A stretch of DNA of 5,598 nucleotides from Nanobdellota archaeon (GTDB taxonomy: Archaea > Nanobdellota > Nanobdellia > Woesearchaeales > JAUYGA01), in contig JAUYGA010000107.1 of assembly GCA_030690755.1 (NCBI GenBank), positions 1 through 5,598 on the forward strand, given 5' to 3'. Numbering within the stretch: position 1 is the first letter of the stretch; every line of letters begins with the position of its first letter. Position numbers and translations under genes: made by a program. This document shows, piece after piece, positions 1 to 4,276 of this stretch. The notes beneath the pieces are model-generated. The model did no database searches, was not told the DNA's origin, and saw only the letters and a program-made list of their open reading frames with translations.

Positions 1-2
1 TA

Positions 3-71
3 AAGAGTTACAAAAGTTATTTAGAGCAAGCTAAAAATCAGGATTTTCTCACTTTTTATCTCAAAAATTAA
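3..71 (+). CDS. Possible C-terminal tail of an upstream gene (partial)
   Basis: Frame 3 is open from the window edge to a TAA at 69-71 and would encode 22 residues ending in LEQAKNQDFLTFYLKN. The peptide has a balanced composition, unlike translations of the T-rich gaps further on. Frame 2 also gives a plausible short tail (KELQKLFRAS, stop at 32-34), so which of the two is real, if either, cannot be settled from 70 bases. No function can be assigned. Confidence 0.25.
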   Translation, partial: KSYKSYLEQAKNQDFLTFYLKN

Positions 72-194
72 TATTGTCTTAATAGTGCCTAAAAATTGAA
101 ATTTTATGTTTTCTTTATTTTTCTGTTCTTTTAGGTCTTTAAAGGATTTAGCAGGGGAGGCATGGTTTTGTTATACTGTTGGCAGTTGACTCTG

Positions 195-210
195 CACAAA
201 AGTTTTATAT
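195..210 (+). promoter_or_regulatory. Archaeal BRE/TATA promoter of the AK6/Fap7-like gene
   Basis: CACAAAAG (195-202, BRE-like) runs directly into TTTTATAT (203-210, TATA box). With the usual archaeal spacing of about 26 bases from the box centre, transcription would start near 232, just before the AGGTGG ribosome binding site at 233-238. The first ATG of this frame, at 162, lies upstream of the promoter and so would not be in the transcript. Confidence 0.6.
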
Positions 211-232
211 CTAGGGGTAGTTTTTATGGTTT

Positions 233-238
233 AGGTGG
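233..238 (+). promoter_or_regulatory. Ribosome binding site that decides the GTG start at 246
   Basis: AGGTGG sits seven bases before GTG 246-248 and resembles the archaeal GGAGGTG Shine-Dalgarno consensus. The alternative ATG at 162 has a GGGGAGG run only one base before it, which is too close to work well. Confidence 0.55.
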
Positions 239-245
239 TATTTTA

Positions 246-917
246 GTGAAATATGCTCAAATTAAGGGTAAATTGAAGAATGGGCAAAAGCTCATACAAA
301 CGCCTTATGTCATCGCAATAACAGGCACTCCTTGTACAGGTAAGTCTACTCTAGCTGCAGAGCTTGCAAAACAGACTGGCTTTAAGTTAGTTGATGGTAA
401 CCAAATAATCAAGAGATATGGTCTTACTGAAGGTTATGACGCAAAAAGAAAGGCTAAAATTGTCGACGATAAACGTTTTTCTAAGGCAGTTGTTGATTTT
501 ATTATGGCTGATTTTAAAAAAGGAAATGCGAAAAGTAACTCTTCAATAGGCATATATGAAAATAAATCAAAACAGCTTCAAAACAGCAAATTCAAGGTTT
601 CTGGCCATGTCAAAGGATATATTGTTGATTCACATATGTCTCACTTTTTATCTTCTAATTTTGTAAATCTATGCCTAGTGACTAAAATTTCAATAAAGAA
701 ACTTTTCAAAAGACTCACTTCCAGGTATGCTGGCAAAAACAAGCCCGATAAGGCCTCAGAGTTAAAAATAAGGGAAAATCTCGACTCAGAAATTCTTGAT
801 ATTTGTTATACAGAAGCGCTAGAGCGAGGGCATAATGTTCATGTTCTAGATACGGGTCTTAAAAGGCCAAAAACATTGGTTTCAGAGGTTTTAAACCATA
901 TTAAGCCAACCGATTAA
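246..917 (+). CDS. AK6/Fap7-family adenylate kinase (P-loop NTPase)
   Basis: Seen: from GTG 246 the protein has 223 residues. After a basic leader of about 19 residues comes PYVIAITGTPCTGKST, whose Walker A motif is GTPCTGKST (residues 27-35). EGYD with a following VDD (about 62-75) and VDSHMSH (about 127-133) match the equivalent segments of human AK6 (DGYD...LDE and VDYH). The C-terminal KIRENLDSEIL matches the family's LID-adjacent helix. Known: AK6/Fap7 proteins are small cytosolic ATPase/adenylate kinases that bind uS11 and help mature the small ribosomal subunit. Odd: about 30 hydrophilic residues (roughly 91-122) are inserted before VDSH where human AK6 has almost none, and the LID region (about 158-176) is also longer. 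The GTG start is chosen because promoter and ribosome binding site both lie downstream of ATG 162; the ATG start would add 28 residues resembling T-rich noncoding translation. Family assignment is firm; cellular role is inferred. Confidence 0.85.
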   Translation: MKYAQIKGKLKNGQKLIQTPYVIAITGTPCTGKSTLAAELAKQTGFKLVDGNQIIKRYGLTEGYDAKRKAKIVDDKRFSKAVVDFIMADFKKGNAKSNSSIGIYENKSKQLQNSKFKVSGHVKGYIVDSHMSHFLSSNFVNLCLVTKISIKKLFKRLTSRYAGKNKPDKASELKIRENLDSEILDICYTEALERGHNVHVLDTGLKRPKTLVSEVLNHIKPTD

Positions 918-945
918 ACTCATTTTGAGAAGTATTTTGTGCTTA

Positions 946-951
946 TTTTTT
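946..951 (+). terminator. Poly-T terminator candidate after the AK6/Fap7-like gene
   Basis: A run of six T's lies 29 bases after the stop codon, inside a T-rich stretch (TTTTGAGAAG...GCTTATTTTTT). Archaeal termination commonly occurs at U-tracts without a hairpin. The whole region is T-rich, so the exact site is uncertain. Confidence 0.3.
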
Positions 952-1418
952 AGGGGATGAACTCTCACATTTTTAGGCTCTTTGAGAAAAGATAATGCTC
1001 TTTTTAACCTATTTTTTAAGTCGTTTTAGGATTTTTATTACCAAAAAATTTATTGGCTAAAACTGGCTAAAAACGCGTTTTAAGGGCATTTAAGGCATTT
1101 TGCGTCTTTTTGTTTTGCGCTTGAGTCCTCACTTTTCGTTTTGACTTTTTTGAACTTCTAGTGACTAAAAAAATAAGCTGAAATTGGGATTCCTGCAGGT
1201 TATCTTTCTTGTTGGTTTTTGGATGGCGCGGGTATTTGGCATGATTTAAGGTTTTTTGAAAGATCTATGTATCTGTCAATTTTCAAGGGTGTTTGTGGTT
1301 TTTTCCCTGGTTTTTTAAAGATTCTAGTAACCCCTTTATTTTTGAGAAAACCCTTTGTTTTTGGGAGAATCTGGCTGTTTTTTTCGGTGAGCTTATTTTG
1401 AGAACCTTATGACTTTTT
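952..1418. other. T-rich gap without a convincing gene
   Basis: This stretch is T-rich on the + strand with short recurring words. TTTTGAGAA occurs at 1340-1348 and 1396-1404 (also at 923-931, just before), and TTTTAGG at 971-977 and 1024-1030. TGGCTAAAA is repeated at 1054 and 1064, and AAAACGCGTTTT (1070-1081) is a 12-bp palindrome. An open frame at 1219-1401 would give 60 residues rich in F and L with no ribosome binding site or promoter, and I do not accept it as a gene. I see no tRNA, rRNA or C/D-box signature. It could be decayed sequence or hold an unrecognised RNA. Confidence 0.5.
1158..1170. repeat. Dispersed CTAGTGACTAAAA repeat
   Basis: CTAGTGACTAAAA occurs here and again, identically, at 675-687 inside the AK6/Fap7-like gene, where it encodes part of LVTKI. 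The 11-base core TAGTGACTAAA is present a third time in inverted orientation at 2732-2742. Three copies of an 11-mer in 5.6 kb is more than chance would suggest even in AT-rich DNA. Its role is unknown. Confidence 0.5.
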
Positions 1419-1557
1419 TGTCCCAATTTTTTATAAAAAGAGTTATACTCTCATGTTTGGTTTTGTCCTTTTGTCCCCTTTTGTAATGGATGTTTGTCCC
1501 TTGTTTGTCCCTAAATGTCCCGTCCTTTAGGGACAAAAGGACATGAAATGAGGGACA
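1419..1557. repeat. TGTCCC/GGGACA repeat block downstream of the winged-helix gene
   Basis: TGTCCC starts at 1419, 1472, 1495, 1506 and 1516, with a TGTCCT variant at 1464. The reverse orientation GGGACA starts at 1530 and 1552, with an AGGACA variant at 1538. TGTTTGTCCCT is a perfect 11-bp tandem duplicate (1491-1501 and 1502-1512). Neighbouring motif starts are often about 10-11 or 22-23 bases apart, close to whole turns of the helix. A near-identical array lies inside the winged-helix gene at 1941-1990. A set of protein-binding sites, a recombination site or an RNA structure are all possible. Confidence 0.8.
1464..1543. repeat. 14-bp perfect inverted repeat within the TGTCCC block
   Basis: TGTCCTTTTGTCCC (1464-1477) is the exact reverse complement of GGGACAAAAGGACA (1530-1543), with 52 bases between. 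An alternative short hairpin pairs TGTCCC 1516-1521 with GGGACA 1530-1535 around an 8-base loop and uses half of the same right arm, so the two folds exclude each other. The block lies 3' of the minus-strand gene and could be part of its mRNA. Confidence 0.7.
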
Positions 1558-1560
1558 TAT

Positions 1561-1572
1561 CTCTTATAAGAG
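1561..1572. repeat. 12-bp palindrome CTCTTATAAGAG
   Basis: A perfect palindrome lies directly beside the GGGACA copy at 1552-1557. On the other side of the block, AGAGT-TAT-ACTCT (1439-1451) is a similar dyad, and TTTTTATAAAAA (1428-1439) is a further palindrome that could also be read as a TATA box on either strand. The repeat block is thus bracketed by AGAG/CTCT dyads. Confidence 0.55.
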
Positions 1573-1578
1573 TCATAC

Positions 1579-1598
1579 AAAAATAGTGTAATTAAAAA
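1579..1598 (-). terminator. Poly-T terminator candidate of the winged-helix gene
   Basis: On the minus strand two T5 runs (1598-1594 and 1583-1579) follow the stop codon within about 30 bases, and the CTCTTATAAGAG palindrome comes next. This fits archaeal U-tract termination. If termination leaks, the transcript would continue into the structured GGGACA block. Confidence 0.35.
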
Positions 1599-1605
1599 TT
1601 CAGAA

Positions 1606-2205
1606 TTATCTTCCAGTCAACTTGATTTTTGCTTCTTTAGAAATGTAAAATCCTTTCTCTTTCACGCCAATCGGTTTGTCAAGAATTTCTACATTTTTTC
1701 TTCTTAATTCATAAATTAAATTTCTTATGCTTTTTTCCTTTTTACCGAGCCTGTTTGCCATCTCTTCATATCCTAAAGGTCTGTCAGAATGATACATTAG
1801 ATTTACAACTTCTATCTCTGCTCCTGTTAAGGAATCTTTGTCAAGGCCGATGAACTGTTTTGCTCTTTGGACAAGCTTGGGTTTTTCAAAAATAAGCTCA
1901 TTGTTGTCATTTTTTTCAGTCATTCTTGTGTCATTTGTCATGTCCCGTGTTTGTCCCTTAAATGTCCCTTGTGTTGTCCCGGCTTGTCCCTTCTTCATTT
2001 CTTCTTCTAATTGCTTAATTTTTTCAGAAAGTTCTTTTTGTTGGTTATCAACCTTTACAAGATATTTGTAAACTTCAAAAGAATGCTGCTTTAATTCATT
2101 GTTATGTTTGTGTACATGGCCCACCCATGACCTTATATCATCAATATCCTTCTTTGTGAGTGCAATCTCTCTGGCATGGGAGTCATGTTTATCGTCAATA
2201 TCCAC
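1606..2205 (-). CDS. Coiled-coil / winged-helix DNA-binding protein
   Basis: From the first standard start codon (GTG 2205) the protein has 199 residues. Residues 1-70 are charged and helical, with a likely coiled coil at about 40-71 (LVKVDNQQKELSEKIKQLEEE). Residues 72-100 are a polar linker encoded largely by GGGACA repeats. Residues 126-190 form a winged helix: LTGAEIEVVNLMY (helix 1), LGYEEMANRLG (helix 2), KKEKSIRNLIYELRRK (likely recognition helix), then a wing ending in GFYIS. Known: this architecture is typical of archaeal transcription regulators. Inference: a homo-oligomeric DNA-binding regulator, perhaps of its own gene, since a motif copy abuts its TATA box. GTG 2205 is probably not the true start: the frame continues coherently upstream, GTG 2205 lacks a ribosome binding site, and the promoter lies near 2395. 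No conserved neighbour points to its targets. Confidence 0.8.
   Translation of the reverse strand: MDIDDKHDSHAREIALTKKDIDDIRSWVGHVHKHNNELKQHSFEVYKYLVKVDNQQKELSEKIKQLEEEMKKGQAGTTQGTFKGQTRDMTNDTRMTEKNDNNELIFEKPKLVQRAKQFIGLDKDSLTGAEIEVVNLMYHSDRPLGYEEMANRLGKKEKSIRNLIYELRRKNVEILDKPIGVKEKGFYISKEAKIKLTGR
1941..1990. repeat. Array of five TGTCCC motifs inside the winged-helix gene
   Basis: TGTCCC starts at 1941, 1952, 1963, 1975 and 1985, so spacings are 11, 11, 12 and 10. On the coding strand these are GGGACA and encode the linker (residues 72-89), giving KGQ, AGT, QGT, KGQ and TRDM, which means all three reading frames are used. The segment 1948-1968 matches 1502-1521 of the downstream block except for one extra T (TGTTTGTCCCT, optional T, AAATGTCCC). 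The two arrays are therefore related direct repeats flanking the DNA encoding the winged helix. Confidence 0.85.
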
Positions 2206-2373
2206 GCTTCTTTTTGAGAGGTGGCTTAGCCAGGCTTTGATTATCTGTATATCGCTGTCTATTCTAGAAACAGAATAGTCTATTCTGGCCTGCAGCGCTC
2301 GTGCTTCTTCAGGTTCCCCGAATAGCTTTCTTTTTAAATAACCTATTACGATTGTTCCACCCCTTCTGTAAAT
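2206..2373 (-). other. In-frame 5' coding extension of the winged-helix gene, no standard start codon
   Basis: Upstream of GTG 2205 the same frame stays open to a TAG at 2376-2374. It encodes a protein-like sequence including KRKLFGEPEEARALQARIDY and DIQIIKAWLSHL. The latter (2253-2218) repeats the pattern D-I-x-x-I-[KR]-[AS]-W-[LV]-[SG]-H-[LV] found inside the accepted gene as DIDDIRSWVGHV (2148-2113), 35 residues later, so coding very likely crosses the GTG. There is no in-frame ATG, GTG or TTG here. The best-placed codons after the ribosome binding site are GTA (2349-2347), ATC (2352-2350) and ATA (2346-2344). Starting at GTA the protein would have 247 residues. A sequencing error (GTG or ATG misread) or a non-standard start are the two main explanations. 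Confidence 0.65.
2357..2365 (-). promoter_or_regulatory. Ribosome binding site for the extended winged-helix gene
   Basis: AAGGGGTGG on the minus strand lies seven bases before GTA 2349 and about 35 bases after the TATA box centre, much like the AGGTGG arrangement of the AK6/Fap7-like gene. It supports translation starting near 2344-2352 and not at GTG 2205. Confidence 0.5.
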
Positions 2374-2390
2374 CTAAAAGCATTGCTTCC

Positions 2391-2411
2391 TTATATATTT
2401 TTCTAGGGACA
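2391..2411 (-). promoter_or_regulatory. TATA promoter of the winged-helix gene with an adjacent TGTCCC motif
   Basis: On the minus strand TGTCCC (2411-2406) and the A-rich TAGAA (2405-2401) lead into AAATATATAA (2400-2391), a TATA box. Transcription would start near 2370, leaving a leader of about 20 bases with the AAGGGGTGG site. An ATG at 2383-2381 lies between box and predicted start, so it would not be transcribed, and its frame closes after 24 codons. TGTCCC beside the box is the same motif as in the two arrays and is a candidate operator. Confidence 0.5.
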
Positions 2412-2841
2412 TTGCCTATTAGGGCAGGTAGCTGTTTTATATGGATTTTTAGGTTATTTTGAATGTTTTATATATGATCTTTTGTTATTAAGCAAAAATA
2501 GGTAGGTTTTAGGCTATTTTTTAATTTGGAAGCCTAATTGCCTTTGTTTTTTGAGTTTATGGCCTGTGAGATGCTTAAGACTCGTCTTTTTGTGGTTTTT
2601 GGCCAGTTTAGAGGTTTGTTTAAATCTTGTTTTAGAGGGTTAATTCTGCCTTTAATTGAATATTTATTTCTTAAAGATTGTTAGCATTTTTGGTAGCTCT
2701 CAGATGGATAATAATGAACAAAATTATTAAATTTAGTCACTATGAAAAACTAGTTATTTTTAATGTGTGCTTAGTGAGCTTTTAGAATTTACTATAACTT
2801 GTTTTATGAATCCCAAAATTTTTATTAAGTGAAACAAGTTT
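2412..2841. other. T-rich intergenic stretch between divergent promoters
   Basis: This lies between the minus-strand winged-helix promoter and the glmM promoter. It carries TTTTAGG at 2447-2453 and 2507-2513, an inverted TTTAGTCACTA at 2732-2742, and GAATCCCAA at 2808-2816, whose reverse complement occurs at 1184-1192. A 41-codon frame starting with the ATG in GTTTATGGCC (about 2559) is F/L-rich and has no ribosome binding site, so I do not call it. No tRNA or known RNA signature was seen. Confidence 0.5.
2796..2840. repeat. 9-bp inverted repeat just upstream of the glmM promoter
   Basis: AACTTGTTT (2796-2804) and AAACAAGTT (2832-2840) are exact reverse complements separated by 27 bases. The right arm ends one base before the BRE of glmM. 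It could be an operator for a dimeric regulator; chance is also possible at this length in AT-rich DNA. Confidence 0.4.
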
Positions 2842-2858
2842 AACAAACTTTATAAATA
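2842..2858 (+). promoter_or_regulatory. Archaeal BRE/TATA promoter of the glmM-glmU operon
   Basis: AACAAAC (2842-2848) followed by TTTATAAATA (2849-2858) is a near-ideal archaeal BRE/TATA pair. Transcription is expected near 2879, which gives a leader of about 26 bases before the ATG at 2906. Confidence 0.75.
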
Positions 2859-2884
2859 TGCTTTCTATTTGATTTTAGTATAAA

Positions 2885-2891
2885 GAGAGGT
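2885..2891 (+). promoter_or_regulatory. Ribosome binding site of glmM with long spacing
   Basis: GAGAGGT lies 14 bases before ATG 2906, longer than the usual 5-9. The start is still secure because MG-LFGTDGIRG is the conserved family N-terminus and no closer purine-rich site exists. Confidence 0.45.
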
Positions 2892-2905
2892 TAAAACACA
2901 TAAAA

Positions 2906-4276
2906 ATGGGACAATTATTCGGTACAGACGGCATAAGGGGTGTGGCTAATAAATATCCTATGACGCCAGAAATGGCTGTAAAGATAGGAAAAGCAGCAGC
3001 TATTGCCTTCAGAAATGGCAAAGCTCGTCCTGTTATCCTTATTGGTAAGGATCCAAGGATTTCTGGTTATATGATTGAGTATGCTTTAACTTCTGGAATT
3101 TGTTCAATGGGCGCTGATGTTCTTCTTGTCGGGCCGATGCCGACACCTGCAATTGCTCTTCTTACAAAATCTTTTGCTGCCGACGCTGGCATTATGATTT
3201 CTGCCTCGCATAATCCTTATGAGGATAATGGAATTAAGTTTTTTGATAAGAATGGTTTTAAGCTTGCAGAGGAAAAAGAGCTGCTTATTGAGAAGATTAT
3301 TTTTGACGAGATTGAGGCAGAGGACAAGTTGCTTGGTCATCAGAAGGCGCATATCAGCGGCGATAAGATTGGCAAGGCTTTCAGGATTGATGACGCAGCA
3401 GGAAGGTATGTGGAATTTGTTAAGGCAACAATCCATAATAATAGGTTAGCAGGAATAAAGATTGTCATTGACTGCGCTAACGGCGCTTCATATAAGGTTG
3501 CTCCATGCATATTTAAGGAACTTGGCGCAAATGTTATTGTCCTTAATAATCAGCCTAATGGTTTGAATATCAATCTTAACTCTGGTTCGCTGTTTCCTGA
3601 AATTATTAGGAAAGCTGTTTTGGAAAATAATGCTGATTTGGGTGTTGCTTATGATGGTGATGCTGACCGTGTCATAATGGTTGATGAGCTTGGCAATGAG
3701 CTTGATGGTGATGCAATACTTGCGATATGCGCAAGGGTCCTTGCAAAGAAAGGCAAACTTGTTAACCGGACTGTTGTCGCAACAATCATGAGTAATATTG
3801 GTCTAGATCTGTCCCTTAAAGAAGAGAAAATTTCGCTTGAAAGGACAGATGTAGGGGACAGAAATGTCGTCGAGAAAATGAGAAAAGAGGGACATGTCCT
3901 TGGCGGAGAACAATCAGGTCATATTATATTTCTTAATTACAGCACAACTGGCGATGGTATCTTGACATCTTTGCAGATTGCAAGCGCTATGAAAGAATCA
4001 GGAAAAAAACTTTCTGAATTGTCAAAGGTCTTTTCTAAAAAACCGCAGGTTTTGGTTAATGTAAAAGTCAAGGAAAAAAAGCCGATTGAAAGTCTTGAGG
4101 CAAGCAAGGTTATTGCTGCTGCTGAAAAAAAGCTTGCTGGAAAAGGCAGGATTCTAGTTAGATATTCTGGCACTCAAAATCTCATCAGAGTTATGGTTGA
4201 AGGTGAGAAAGAATCAGTGATTGAAGATATTGCTTCAGAGATTGTTGAAGCATTGGAGTCTGAGCTTAATGGCTAA
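2906..4276 (+). CDS. glmM: Phosphoglucosamine mutase GlmM
   Basis: The 456-residue protein converts glucosamine-6-phosphate to glucosamine-1-phosphate, the step before the GlmU reactions in UDP-GlcNAc synthesis, in the cytosol. Seen: N-terminal GQLFGTDGIRGVAN; the phosphoserine loop ISASHNP with catalytic Ser101; the Mg-binding loop DGDADR (250-255); the sugar-binding GGEQSGH (333-339); and the phosphate-binding loop RYSGTQN (419-425), where many bacterial relatives have RPSGTEP. All four domains of the alpha-D-phosphohexomutase family are present, and length is normal for GlmM (about 445-455). The ISGYM, GPMPTPA and EDNGIKFF segments resemble bacterial GlmM more than the archaeal mutases I know, which hints at acquisition from bacteria. 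The gene has its own BRE/TATA promoter and overlaps the glmU-like gene by 8 bases. Phosphomannomutase activity cannot be excluded, but the motifs and the partner gene favour GlmM. Confidence 0.93.
   Translation: MGQLFGTDGIRGVANKYPMTPEMAVKIGKAAAIAFRNGKARPVILIGKDPRISGYMIEYALTSGICSMGADVLLVGPMPTPAIALLTKSFAADAGIMISASHNPYEDNGIKFFDKNGFKLAEEKELLIEKIIFDEIEAEDKLLGHQKAHISGDKIGKAFRIDDAAGRYVEFVKATIHNNRLAGIKIVIDCANGASYKVAPCIFKELGANVIVLNNQPNGLNINLNSGSLFPEIIRKAVLENNADLGVAYDGDADRVIMVDELGNELDGDAILAICARVLAKKGKLVNRTVVATIMSNIGLDLSLKEEKISLERTDVGDRNVVEKMRKEGHVLGGEQSGHIIFLNYSTTGDGILTSLQIASAMKESGKKLSELSKVFSKKPQVLVNVKVKEKKPIESLEASKVIAAAEKKLAGKGRILVRYSGTQNLIRVMVEGEKESVIEDIASEIVEALESELNG

Noticed and set aside
1219..1401. 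60-codon open frame on the + strand in the T-rich gap
   Set aside because: No ribosome binding site or promoter at a suitable distance, and the F/L/G-rich peptide is what T-rich DNA gives in any open frame.
1419..1572. CRISPR-like array
   Set aside because: Motifs are 6-11 bases with spacings of about one helical turn, occur in both orientations, and have no constant-length unique spacers or cas genes nearby.
2381..2383. ATG on the minus strand as start of the winged-helix gene
   Set aside because: It lies between the TATA box and the predicted transcription start, its frame ends after 24 codons, and a +1 shift would be needed to join the real frame.
3855..3894. Two GGGACA words inside glmM
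   Set aside because: They fall in codons of conserved GlmM residues (VGDR and EGHV regions) and are isolated, so chance explains them.
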